Positions 46,201-53,795 of a DNA stretch of 64,000 nucleotides are shown piece after piece; the stretch's first letter is position 1, and each line of letters begins with the position of its first letter. The notes beneath the pieces were generated by a model. It was not told the origin of the DNA, searched no databases, and worked only from the letters and a program-made list of their open reading frames with translations. Location of the stretch: positions 2,108,001-2,172,000 of the forward strand of contig OY762224.2 in the NCBI GenBank assembly GCA_963665265.2, read 5' to 3'. A program made the position numbers and the translations under genes. Origin of the DNA: CAXXHQ01 sp963665265 (GTDB taxonomy: Bacteria > Planctomycetota > Planctomycetia > Pirellulales > Thermoguttaceae).

Positions 46201-46246
46201 CACTAAGGCGATTTGCCTGTAGTGTAAGGCGTAATGCCTTAGGTGT
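46201..46246. promoter_or_regulatory. Tandem inverted repeats, probable BlaI-like operators
   Basis: Site 1 (46201-46224) is CACTAAGGC-gattt-GCCTgTAGTG. Site 2 (46222-46246) is GTGTAAGGC-gtaat-GCCTTAGGTGT. Both have the same 9-base half-site and 5-base spacer, 21 bases apart, so they fall on one face of the helix. They start 10 bases upstream of the repressor's ATG. Symmetry and place fit autoregulation; the half-site differs from the classic TACA/TGTA of staphylococcal BlaI. Confidence 0.75.
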
Positions 46247-46409
46247 CAATACGCATCAGAAGTTTATTGAAGACTATTCGGCTCAACCGAATCTTGCGTA
46301 CTCTTCAAGGAGAATCCGGACTGCTACGGCAAAGTGGGGAACGCCGGCCGTCGTTGTTTTGGACGACGTCATCTGGGCTCTGTGCAATTGCGAAAGATTC
46401 ACACGCCAG

Positions 46410-46568
46410 TTAGTCGCTTTCGTCGTAGTCGTCTTTTCTGGCCGCCCGCCAGCCTTCCTCCCAAAAGCGGCGTTCCGCCGTATCTTCGTCGAACGGATTG
46501 TCGCTCACGTCCGCGCCGTCCCAATAGGCGTCGAAGCCGTCCTGATAAGCTTGTTGAGAAGCGGACAT
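46410..46568 (-). CDS. RMF/CrpP-like micro-protein
   Basis: 52 residues: ATG at 46566-46568, preceded by AAGGAG at good spacing, stop TAA at 46410. It has AYQDGFDAYWDGAD, DNPFDED and RFWEEGWRAARKDD, following the ribosome modulation factor pattern (G..AY..G....NP......W..GW..A). Length matches E. coli RMF (55 residues), but it is far more acidic, whereas RMF is basic, so ribosome binding is not assured. Monocistronic. RMF puts ribosomes into dormant 100S dimers; the function here is inferred from pattern only. Confidence 0.7.
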   Translation of the reverse strand: MSASQQAYQDGFDAYWDGADVSDNPFDEDTAERRFWEEGWRAARKDDYDESD

Positions 46569-47535
46569 GCGTTTTCTCCTTCGCTAAACGCAATGTGGAT
46601 ATTTTCACCGCCGAGGCGCTAGTGGACTCAGACACGCCTATCATTATATGGCCGCGAAAGAACGCAAAGAGCGAAAAAGATTACGGAAAAGGGAATTTTG
46701 ACCGGATCGGCGAGATTCCTGTTCGCTAACATTTCATTCTCACCGAAACATACGATCTCGGGGCAAGGCGGCCTGCACTGTTTCAACAGGATATAGCGTT
46801 CTTATCTCTCGGTTTATGTTGGACATCGAATGAAAATCGGTTTTTGCTGGAAAGAGTGCCAGCCCTTTTGCTAAAACTCTCAACGGCAATATTTTTGTAG
46901 GAAGGACTGGCGACCTTTCCTCCGCTCTTTGACAATTTAATTAGCTTTCGGCAATCGGCCTCCGGCGGGCAGGCTTTGTCACCGCTCGCGCTGTGCCCCT
47001 ATGCCTACGCCCTTTTTTGCGTTCTCACGACTTACGGCAATCCGCCGCTCCGAAGAATTTAAATTTTTGGCCTAAAAAGGCGTCCATAATCTTTTTTGCA
47101 CTTCAGATTTGGCGACCTAAGTACCCATACCGCGTCGAGGAAGCGCCTTTGACAAAAGGAGCTAAACCGATCGGCCATTTTCATTGTTTCGCAAGCCCGT
47201 GATTGTTCACGCACTGATGTAAGTATCCGGTATTCGGAGTACCCTCAAGTTTGCATTAATACCTTTGGCTACGGTCAATCAATTAAATTCTGGAGAATCC
47301 CGGCGTGTATCGTCTTTGGAATAAAAGTTGATTAGCCGTGCGGTTTCCTAAACTAGGAACATTTTCATTCGCCTCAGGGGGTGGTCGCAAAACGCGTAAC
47401 TTAAGGCGAGAACAGGCCTTTCGCCGAACCTTTTGCCCGCATTTCGGCTCTTGTAAAATCAGAGCGGACAGACGAAAATAATGGTTTGCCATTTTTGGCG
47501 GTTCCCACCTTAAATTTCCCCAATTTCAAATCATC
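46569..47535. other. Long intergenic region with a diverged repeat element
   Basis: Nearly 1 kb without a solid gene, between the RMF-like micro-gene and argG. It holds copy 2 of the element described at 22.2 kb. The last 430 bases upstream of argG show no riboswitch or attenuator that I recognise. Confidence 0.45.
46859..47088 (-). repeat. Diverged intergenic element, copy 2 (frame disrupted)
   Basis: Minus strand starts ATGGACGCC (47,087) and ends near GGGCTGGC (46,859). It matches copy 1 at 22.2 kb in the first about 33 bases and the last about 90. The first frame stops after about 18 codons in this copy, but the distal part still encodes GGKVAS and similar words. Looks like a decayed small gene or an old mobile fragment. 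Confidence 0.5.
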
Positions 47536-48750
47536 ATGCCTAGCTGCGTACTTGCTTACTCCGGCGGTCTCGACACATCCGTTATCCTTGGTTGGCTGAT
47601 GGACGAAGGGTACGACGTCCACGCCGTTTACGTCGATCTCGGTCAGCCTTGCGAAGACCGCGAAGCGATCTTGGAAAAGGCCCGACGCATCGGCGCCAAG
47701 TCGGCCCGACTCATCGACGCGCAGCAAGAGCTTTGCCGCGACTTCGCCTTCCCGGTCTTGCAATGGCAAGCCAAATACGAGGGCGTCTATCTGCTCGGCA
47801 CGTCGATCGCCCGACCGCTCATCTCGAAGCTTTGCTTGCAAGTCGCTCGCGAAGTCGGCGCCGACGCCTACGTCCACGGCGCGACGGGCAAAGGGAACGA
47901 TCAATGCCGCTTCCAACTCGCGGCCGAAGCCCTTGATCCGACCGTCCAAATTATCGCCCCTTGGCGCATCGAGAAGTTCCGCAAGTTGTTCCCCGGCCGG
48001 ACCGACATGATCGCCTATTGCGCGGAAAAGAACATCCCGGTGAAGGCCTCGGTTTCGAAGCCCTACAGCTCGGATGAGAACTGCCTGCATATCAGCTACG
48101 AGGCCGGTAAACTCGAGGATTTGGGCGTAAACGGCGTCGAAACGGTCGAATTCGGCATGTCCGTTTCTCCGAAAGACGCTCCCGATGAAATCGAGCAAGT
48201 CACGATCAGCTTCGAGTCGGGCGTGCCGGTCAAAGTCAACGGCGATCCGCTCGACGCCTTCGACGTTGTGGCTTGGTTGAACGATATCGGCGGTCGCAAC
48301 GGCATCGGTCGCATCGATATGGTCGAAAACCGTTTCGTCGGCATGAAGAGCCGCGGCGTCTATGAAGCGCCCGGCATGACCTTGCTCTACGACGCTCATC
48401 GCTACATCGAGCAATTGACGATGGATCGCGACTTGATGCACCTCCGCGATCAATTGGCCCCGCAAGTGGCCGAATTGGTCTACTACGGCTTCTGGTACCA
48501 CGCGAAGATGGACGCCTTGCTCGCTTTCATCCGCGAGGCGCAAAAACCCGTCACCGGCGAAGTGACCTTGAACCTTTACAAAGGAAACATCATGGTCGAT
48601 CGTCGCTCGAGCCCCTACAGTCTTTACGACGAGGGAATCGCCACGATGGAAGGGGGCGGTTCGTACAACCAAACCGACGCCGAAGGCTTCTTGCGAATCC
48701 AAGGCCTGCCGAGTCGGGTTCAAGGCCGCGTTCGTCCGCGAAGTTACTAA
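47536..48750 (+). CDS. argG: Argininosuccinate synthase
   Basis: 404 residues, standard length. The ATP PP-loop LAYSGGLDTSVILGWL lies at the N-terminus. YVHGATGKGNDQCRF near 115, the aspartate/citrulline loop KPYSSDENCLHISYE near 176 and GRIDMVENRFVGMKSRG near 258 are all conserved. It joins citrulline and aspartate using ATP in arginine synthesis. A 529-codon open frame on the opposite strand across this gene is a by-product of codon bias. argH is not adjacent. It lies just before the tRNA-Arg that hosts the integrated element. Confidence 0.97.
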   Translation: MPSCVLAYSGGLDTSVILGWLMDEGYDVHAVYVDLGQPCEDREAILEKARRIGAKSARLIDAQQELCRDFAFPVLQWQAKYEGVYLLGTSIARPLISKLCLQVAREVGADAYVHGATGKGNDQCRFQLAAEALDPTVQIIAPWRIEKFRKLFPGRTDMIAYCAEKNIPVKASVSKPYSSDENCLHISYEAGKLEDLGVNGVETVEFGMSVSPKDAPDEIEQVTISFESGVPVKVNGDPLDAFDVVAWLNDIGGRNGIGRIDMVENRFVGMKSRGVYEAPGMTLLYDAHRYIEQLTMDRDLMHLRDQLAPQVAELVYYGFWYHAKMDALLAFIREAQKPVTGEVTLNLYKGNIMVDRRSSPYSLYDEGIATMEGGGSYNQTDAEGFLRIQGLPSRVQGRVRPRSY

Positions 48751-48962
48751 TATCGGCCATACATTCTTCGGCGCGAAGCGGCATCGGATTTTGCCGAACC
48801 GCTTTCGCCGTAACAATCTGGCTCGCAAATAGTTGCGCTGGTCGAAAAGCTCGAAAAAACGCCCGGCAAGAGGCGTCCCGCCCCTTGTCGAAAAACCCCG
48901 ATTAAGGTATCCTAACCTTTTTGACGTCTGCCAGCCGATAATTCCCTGGTATTTCGTCGAAT

Positions 48963-49036
<74 letters not shown>

Positions 49037-49074
49037 CTGAAAAAGGCTTGTTTTACGGTGTTTTGCGAAGTAGG

Positions 49075-49106
49075 ATTTATGGGTGTAGTTTACGACACCC
49101 ATAAAT
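49075..49106. promoter_or_regulatory. Perfect 12-bp inverted repeat between tRNA and integrase
   Basis: ATTTATGGGTGT (49075-49086) and ACACCCATAAAT (49095-49106) around an 8-base spacer. The embedded CTACACC-type word recurs at 49,111-49,119 and 49,123-49,129. Position suggests integrase arm-binding sites or an operator controlling the integrase. It lacks a T-run, so it is less likely to be a terminator. Confidence 0.6.
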
Positions 49107-49130
49107 ACAACCTACACCCGGCACTACACC

Positions 49131-50414
49131 TTGAACACCAAGCCCAATAAACCCTACCCCGAGTTTCCATTATTTCCCCATGCTTCCGGCCAATGGGCCA
49201 AGAAGATCAAGGGAAATCTCGTCTATTTTGGCAAGTGGGACAATCCCGACGCCGCTCTCGCAAAATATCTTGCAGGCAAGGTCGATCCCGAGCCTAAGCA
49301 AAAAACGCCAGGGTTGCCCAAGGGCTATCCGCTTTGGCTGCACCCCAACGGGCAGTGGGCTAAGAAGATTTGCGGGGACATCTTTTATTTTGGCACCGAC
49401 CCCACCGTTGCCTTGAATAAATATCTTGCAGAGCGAGAGGATATTATTGCCGGTCGTGACCCACGCCAGCAGTTGCGGATCAAGCAATTGATCGAGAAGT
49501 TTATGGCAGCCAAGCGCAAAAAGCTCGCAAGTAAAGAGATTGCCGATCGAACAATTCAAGACTATGAGGACGTCGGCGACATTATTACTGAGGCGATGAC
49601 CGCTGAAAAAGTTGTAGCCCGTCTAGTGGCCGAGGATTTCGAAACGTTGCGGGCAAAGCTATTCATCGGCGATAGTCCAATTACTTTCGCAAACCGCATC
49701 ACCCGTGCAAGAAGCTTTTTTAAGTACGCCGATGAATCACTTAATGTGCGGACTCCGTATAAAGGGATGAAGAAACCTGCCTTGCCCGTCATTCGTATTT
49801 ATCAGCAAAAAGGCGTGAAGCGGCTTTTTACCAACGAGCAAATTCGCCGCATGATCGCCGAGGCTGATACGTTTTGGAAAGCGATGATTTATCTTGGAAT
49901 AAATTGCGCTTTCGGCAACAATGATCTAGCCACGTTACCTATCGACAAGATCGATCTGGACGCGGGGTTCCACGACTACGGACGGCCTAAAACCGGCATT
50001 TTTCGACGCTGTCCACTGTGGCCGGAGACCGTTGCGGCGTTACGCGCGGCTATTGAAGCGCGTCCAACTCCTCAAGACCCGGCGAACGAGAATCTCGTTT
50101 TCTTGATGCCAAGCGGGTTGGATTGGCGCCCGTTTTCCCTCACAGACAATCCAATTTCTTCCGAGTTCACCAAGCTTTTGAAAAGGCTTGGCATCTACGA
50201 GAAGGGGGTCGGATTTTATTCCCTCCGCCACACCTTTGTTACGGTCGGGGCTGAGGCTAAAGATAGAGATGCCGTAGAAGCTATTGTCGGCCACGCAAAA
50301 CCCGCCGACGATATGTTCGCACTTTATAATGAAAAAGAGGTGGATGACGCCCGCCTGCTGGCGGTTGTCAACTACGTGCGAAAGTGGCTAAAGAGAAAGC
50401 AAAAGAGCGTCTAG
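49131..50414 (+). CDS. Tyrosine recombinase/integrase (planctomycete type)
   Basis: 427 residues from TTG at 49131; no ATG is available. Two tandem about 40-residue arm-binding-type repeats lie at 9-50 and 63-101, each with G/NGQWAKKI and a YFG turn. A SAM-like core-binding domain spans about 110-215 and the catalytic domain about 225-420. In the catalytic part RPKTG (Lys), YSLRHTF (Arg), GHAKP (His) and MFALYN (Tyr) are visible. The first catalytic Arg position reads CAFGNNDLATL instead of the usual GLRxxE, so the box I Arg appears replaced. Integration into the adjacent tRNA-Arg is the expected role. Confidence 0.9.
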   Translation: MNTKPNKPYPEFPLFPHASGQWAKKIKGNLVYFGKWDNPDAALAKYLAGKVDPEPKQKTPGLPKGYPLWLHPNGQWAKKICGDIFYFGTDPTVALNKYLAEREDIIAGRDPRQQLRIKQLIEKFMAAKRKKLASKEIADRTIQDYEDVGDIITEAMTAEKVVARLVAEDFETLRAKLFIGDSPITFANRITRARSFFKYADESLNVRTPYKGMKKPALPVIRIYQQKGVKRLFTNEQIRRMIAEADTFWKAMIYLGINCAFGNNDLATLPIDKIDLDAGFHDYGRPKTGIFRRCPLWPETVAALRAAIEARPTPQDPANENLVFLMPSGLDWRPFSLTDNPISSEFTKLLKRLGIYEKGVGFYSLRHTFVTVGAEAKDRDAVEAIVGHAKPADDMFALYNEKEVDDARLLAVVNYVRKWLKRKQKSV

Positions 50415-50564
50415 GCTCTTGCGATGAATGCGATAGGCCGGGCGTGCGGACGTGGACACATTGAGTGCCGGGAGCCGGCCTTCAACGATCCACTGTTTAA
50501 CTTTAATACGGCGGCAGCGGAGAAGTTTTGCAACCTCGTCAATTGTTAGGTATTCGCGGTCCAT
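50388..50564 (-). CDS. Excisionase-family HTH micro-protein
   Basis: 58 residues. ATG at 50562-50564 preceded by AAGGGG; stop TAG at 50388. Sequence YLTIDEVAKLLRCRRIKVKQWI followed by VEGRLPAL and a closing beta wing is the MerR-like 'excisionase' fold. Its 3' end overlaps the convergent integrase by 27 bases. It likely directs excision or represses integrase by binding near the attachment site. Too short for most ORF scans. Confidence 0.8.
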   Translation of the reverse strand: MDREYLTIDEVAKLLRCRRIKVKQWIVEGRLPALNVSTSARPAYRIHRKSLDALLLSL

Positions 50565-50576
50565 TTATTCAACCCC

Positions 50577-50796
50577 TTACCCGGCGAAAATGGACTGCGC
50601 CGTGTGGTTGGGGAACCATTCGAGAATTTGCACGGCGTCCTTCGGTGGGTAAATAGTGCTCGTTGGCGCAAGTGTCGTTGCCGTCAAGTCGCCGCTCTCG
50701 TCTTACGCTGGGGACGTTGCAGATCGGACAGTAACCAATGACTTTCTGCGTCAGCCTTGAAACCGACTTGCCCGCAGTAGGGCGCTTCTTCAGCAT
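50577..50796 (-). pseudogene. Small zinc-ribbon protein, broken by a one-base frameshift
   Basis: From ATG at 50796 the frame reads GYCPICNVPSVRRERR, DGNDTCANEHY and then loses sense. Removing one T from the run at about 50,651-50,653 restores YPPKDAVQILEWFPN through QSIFAG and a stop at 50,577, 13 bases before the excisionase gene. The restored protein would have about 72 residues with a CxxC...C zinc site. Either a real decay mutation or a homopolymer read error. Confidence 0.65.
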
Positions 50797-50827
50797 GTGT
50801 TACACTCAGCTTTTGCGTTTGTGAAAT

Positions 50828-51238
50828 TCATCCTGTCACCGACGTAATGATTCGAGCCAAAACGGGCGGCCCTGGTCTTTTCCGTTCCACCTTTGCGATG
50901 GTAAAGTGCGGGAGGTCCGTCTTAACGACTCGTTGATTGCCCGCGACCGCCAGCCGGTCGCCGAGATCATAATCACCGCTGGAACACTCAAACTCAAACG
51001 TGCCGCTCGTCGCTACGCGGAGGGGCGCATTCTCGCCTTTTCTGCTTCGCCCCATAGCCACGCCAAGGAATCTCTGTTGAAATTCCTCTTCGAGGTGGGC
51101 GGCCACGACCTTCAGCAACTCGAAGGGCTTCGCCGTGCCGTCGTACCAAATCAGGTCGCCGATTTCGATGATCGTATCCGATAGAACCTCGGCCATGACC
51201 GGGTTCGTTTCTCCGAAACGCCAACGCATTTTGTCCAC
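50828..51238 (-). CDS. Hypothetical element protein, beta-rich
   Basis: 136 residues, no recognised domain. It starts MRWRFGETNPV; the middle has RFLGVAMGRSR, LRVATSGTFEFEC and DYDLGDRLAVAG, and it ends in a valine-rich strand. The pattern of short beta strands and 'LGVAMxRSRxG' resembles small phage head-decoration or stabilisation proteins in general character, but I cannot assign it. It is followed 3 bases later by the next gene upstream on the strand, so it is part of the same transcript. Confidence 0.55.
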   Translation of the reverse strand: MDKMRWRFGETNPVMAEVLSDTIIEIGDLIWYDGTAKPFELLKVVAAHLEEEFQQRFLGVAMGRSRKGENAPLRVATSGTFEFECSSGDYDLGDRLAVAGNQRVVKTDLPHFTIAKVERKRPGPPVLARIITSVTG

Positions 51239-51241
51239 GAT

Positions 51242-51604
51242 TTATTCCCCCTGACCACTGGCGAGTTCTCTGAAGTGTTGTGCGTCCATGTTTAATTCTC
51301 GAACATAAGTAAGTAGATGTTCCCTCAGAAACGGGATTTGAGCTGCGTATACCTCGCTGCTTTTTAACATTTTTTCCGAATCCTCAGCCGGTGCGTCAGA
51401 GAAGTGTCCAATTGAATAAGTGGCTACTTGATTTATGACAGCGTGTGCGTATTGATTCAGTAAGCCGTGAAAGTTTTCAACAACTTCGTGGTCTTTTCGT
51501 TCAGGCAGCAGTTCGATCTTGTCTCCAAACCAACCGCAGTAGAAGCAGAGTTGGTCGTCGTCAACACCGTTAAGTTGTGTTTTGCAATTCGGACAGTACG
51601 ACAT
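51242..51604 (-). CDS. Zinc-ribbon hypothetical protein
   Basis: 120 residues. N-terminal zinc ribbon CPNC (4-7) and CFYC (20-23). The remainder is helical (ENFHGLLNQYAHAVINQVATY, then a C-terminal helix with REHLLTYVRELN). No family recognised. It sits between two other short element genes with gaps of 3 and 9 bases. Probably an early regulatory or scaffold protein; this is a guess from size and fold only. Confidence 0.6.
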   Translation of the reverse strand: MSYCPNCKTQLNGVDDDQLCFYCGWFGDKIELLPERKDHEVVENFHGLLNQYAHAVINQVATYSIGHFSDAPAEDSEKMLKSSEVYAAQIPFLREHLLTYVRELNMDAQHFRELASGQGE

Positions 51605-51613
51605 TAGAAATCC

Positions 51614-52126
51614 CTATTCAAAGATTCGGTAAAACAGAGTTTGGGCCGTGGGCAAGCTTTTTAGGTAGTACGGTTTACCCGTGTCCTTACCGCAAGACTG
51701 GCACTCCCACGGTGTTTCTTTATTCCAATAGAAGTATTTTCCACAGTGGGGACACTTATCGACATAGCAGGGGCAGAAGATTGTTCCGTCACCGACTCCT
51801 GCGTTGCAAAAGGCGCCGAGACTGAAGCGCTCTTCGACGAGGTAAGCGTCGCTCCCGGTGATAAGCAGCGGTGCGATAGGGGGCGTGATAGCCGTTTCGT
51901 CTTTGCCGACTCTCACGACGTCGTTCGTGGCTTCGTGGAGAAAGTTTGGAGGCGCAACATATTGATTTACAATCCATAGCGGCCCCGTTCTGAACGGAAT
52001 CAGGAAAGCGCCGGTCAGTCCGGACGGTTTATAGGCCCATTGCCAACCAAGGAGGTCGAAGAAATCCGCCCACTTGGCTTCCAAATCCGTGTCAAAAATC
52101 GTTTTGTGAGTTCGTGTGATTTGCAT
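51614..52126 (-). CDS. PDDEXK-like hypothetical phage protein with zinc ribbon
   Basis: 170 residues. The N-terminus FDTDLEAKWADFFDLLGW then WAYKP is the opening seen in phage proteins of the PDDEXK-like 'RSxLEARWAxFFDxLGIxWxYEP' group. A zinc ribbon follows at about 127-147 (CPHCG, then CQSCG). The catalytic core acidic/Lys pattern is not clear, so nuclease activity is unproven. Preceded by a short gap after the small TM gene at 52.2 kb. Confidence 0.6.
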   Translation of the reverse strand: MQITRTHKTIFDTDLEAKWADFFDLLGWQWAYKPSGLTGAFLIPFRTGPLWIVNQYVAPPNFLHEATNDVVRVGKDETAITPPIAPLLITGSDAYLVEERFSLGAFCNAGVGDGTIFCPCYVDKCPHCGKYFYWNKETPWECQSCGKDTGKPYYLKSLPTAQTLFYRIFE

Positions 52127-52187
52127 TGCTGTTGTTTCTATATGTGGGAAACCTATTCACTACGTCGCGGACGGTGCTTGGCGCCCG

Positions 52188-52316
52188 CTACGCCGGTTTA
52201 TGGCAAAAAGTAACGACGAGGGTTGCGGCGATCGCATAGAGTTGTGGAAGGTCGGTAAAACTCACCGCCACGGCGGCGACAGTCCAAATTGACAGGAAGA
52301 ATGCGATTCGTTTCAC
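52188..52316 (-). CDS. Small single-TM protein
   Basis: 42 residues from GTG at 52314-52316, overlapping the preceding gene's stop by 4 bases (GTGA). Sequence is KRIAFFLSIWTVAAVAV, a polar break, then a second hydrophobic stretch LYAIAATLVVTF. Size and topology fit phage small membrane proteins; no specific function can be given. Too short for common ORF cut-offs. Confidence 0.5.
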   Translation of the reverse strand: MKRIAFFLSIWTVAAVAVSFTDLPQLYAIAATLVVTFCHKPA

Positions 52317-52506
52317 GGGCTGATGAACCTCACCGGCTCCCACGGGGCTATGTAGCGAAGGAAGCTGGCGTAGCGGTATTCAACGGTGGCGAACTCCAAC
52401 CAACGGGTTTCGCCGCAAATAGTTAGGCTTCGTAAAGGCCGTAAGTAACTTGTACGGTCGCCGCCGTATCGGTATTTTGGCCTTTGCACATTTCACACTG
52501 GTTCAT
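52313..52506 (-). pseudogene. Small zinc-ribbon protein, broken by a one-base deletion
   Basis: ATG at 52504-52506 follows GAGGTG. The frame reads MNQCEMCKGQNTDTAA, then VQVTYGLYEA and a premature stop at 52,423. Adding one base in the CC run before it restores LTICGETRWLEF and a frame to TGA at 52,313, overlapping the next gene's GTG. The restored product is about 64 residues with a CxxC...C site. It matches the second case of a homopolymer indel in this element. Confidence 0.6.
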
Positions 52507-52524
52507 TGCGCCACCTCGTAAACG

Positions 52525-52695
52525 CTACTTGACCGGACTAGCCTTGACGCCCTCAGCCGTTTTAAGCGGAGGGAGTTCGGCGACGGCTCGATACAGGTCG
52601 ATCTTCTTTCGTGCCTCGATTACATCCGGCGCGGAAACGATGATTTGCGTTTGATCGTCGAGGTAGCGGCGGCTTAGGGGATTATCAAAGTTCAT
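52525..52695 (-). CDS. Small hypothetical element protein
   Basis: 56 residues, ATG at 52693-52695, stop TAG at 52525. Sequence begins NFDNPLSRRYLDDQTQ and contains DVIEARKKIDLYRAVAELPP, probably one amphipathic helix. No family. It lies 15 bases after the metallophosphoesterase stop and 18 bases before the next micro-gene, consistent with a real gene in a packed phage transcript. Confidence 0.6.
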   Translation of the reverse strand: MNFDNPLSRRYLDDQTQIIVSAPDVIEARKKIDLYRAVAELPPLKTAEGVKASPVK

Positions 52696-52710
52696 TTTGT
52701 TTCTTTCTCG

Positions 52711-53445
52711 TCATAGTTGAATGTCCAATTCGACGGGGCCGTCTTCCCACTTGAAAAGCTTCGGGCCCGCTTCGGTGAGTTCGACGAACGTGTTAAGATC
52801 ACGCGCCCAGGTGCCGGCGTTAACATGCCAGTCGGAGTAATAGCCGGCCTTGTGCGTGTGGCCGGAGATCAGCCACTTGGCGTCTCCCTTGATTTTCTTC
52901 AGCTTCTCGAACGGGCTGGGATCGCCTTTGAGTTTCTTATAGGCGCGGTAGGCCGCCTCGAAGCCGCCGAGCAGCGTATCCTCCAGCGCGCCGAGCGAGC
53001 AGTCCGGGCTGTTGTTTTTATCTTCGGCCATGCCGGTCAAAATCGCCGTCAACGCCCCGAGGCCAATGCCTTGGCACGAATCGTCGGCTTGGTGGCCGTG
53101 GATCAGTACGGCGTCAAAGAAAAACAGCGTCTCAGCGCTCGGGTGAATTGTCGGACGGTCCGGTCCCACCCAGCGCCCGAAAGTTATTTCAGACACGCCG
53201 CGAAGATGCATATCATGGTTGCCAGTCACGTAGTACGCGCCCATGTCGGCCAGTCGGCGTAGAAGCGGCTCGTATGCTGCGGCAATGGAACCAAGGTTGC
53301 ATTGCCATGCGTCGAACAGGTCGCCGAGGATTGTTAGGCGACGACCGCCGACGAAGTCCAAGAAGTCGTTGAACGGCTTCTCGTTCTTCTTGAAATTGTC
53401 GCGGGGGCCTTTGTCGCAAAGGTGCGGATCGGAGATGATGAACAT
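52711..53445 (-). CDS. Calcineurin-like metallophosphoesterase
   Basis: 244 residues. All five metal motifs are seen: SDPHLCD near 5, GDLFDAW near 41, GNHDMH near 75, LIHGHQAD near 115 and SGHTHKAGYY near 193. It hydrolyses phosphomonoesters or diesters with two metal ions. Helical insertions between the fourth and fifth motifs (about 125-185) make it resemble UDP-diacylglucosamine hydrolase-like or phage DNA-repair phosphoesterases. One of two such enzymes in the element; substrate unknown. Confidence 0.88.
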   Translation of the reverse strand: MFIISDPHLCDKGPRDNFKKNEKPFNDFLDFVGGRRLTILGDLFDAWQCNLGSIAAAYEPLLRRLADMGAYYVTGNHDMHLRGVSEITFGRWVGPDRPTIHPSAETLFFFDAVLIHGHQADDSCQGIGLGALTAILTGMAEDKNNSPDCSLGALEDTLLGGFEAAYRAYKKLKGDPSPFEKLKKIKGDAKWLISGHTHKAGYYSDWHVNAGTWARDLNTFVELTEAGPKLFKWEDGPVELDIQL

Positions 53446-53502
53446 AATATCTTGGGTAAAAGGAGCGGCGGCCCCTCCGTGGGCCGCCTATCGACGAATG
53501 GA

Positions 53503-53784
53503 CTAGAACACCGGATGTTCCGTGACGAAGATGCGACCGATAAGGGTTCCCGCCGAACGGACTTCCGGCTTGCCGACGTAGTAGCTGGCCACTTCGACGA
53601 GACGGTCCAGCTCGAAAACAGTCGTCGCAATCTCGCTGGCTTCGGCGACGGATTGGGCGACTTCCCTTTTCAAGTTAGCAATGCAGGAATTGAGCGCCTT
53701 GACGATCTTCCGGGCGTTTGGCGCATTTTCAAAGAAAAGAACGCGGGCGTCGGCGTTGACGGGAGCGATGTTGACTTGGTACAT
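53503..53784 (-). CDS. Hypothetical phage protein
   Basis: 93 residues with a GAGGAACCC site before the ATG. A helical middle (NARKIVKALNSCIANLKREV, then ASEIATTVFELDRLVEVASYY) is flanked by short strands. No recognised family. It lies 11 bases from the P-loop NTPase gene, in the same transcript. Confidence 0.65.
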   Translation of the reverse strand: MYQVNIAPVNADARVLFFENAPNARKIVKALNSCIANLKREVAQSVAEASEIATTVFELDRLVEVASYYVGKPEVRSAGTLIGRIFVTEHPVF

Positions 53785-53795
53785 GGGTTCCTCTG

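Noticed and set aside
46334..46729. Plus-strand frame over the RMF-like micro-gene
   Set aside because: Arg/Pro-rich, no ribosome site. The opposite strand has a site and a motif.
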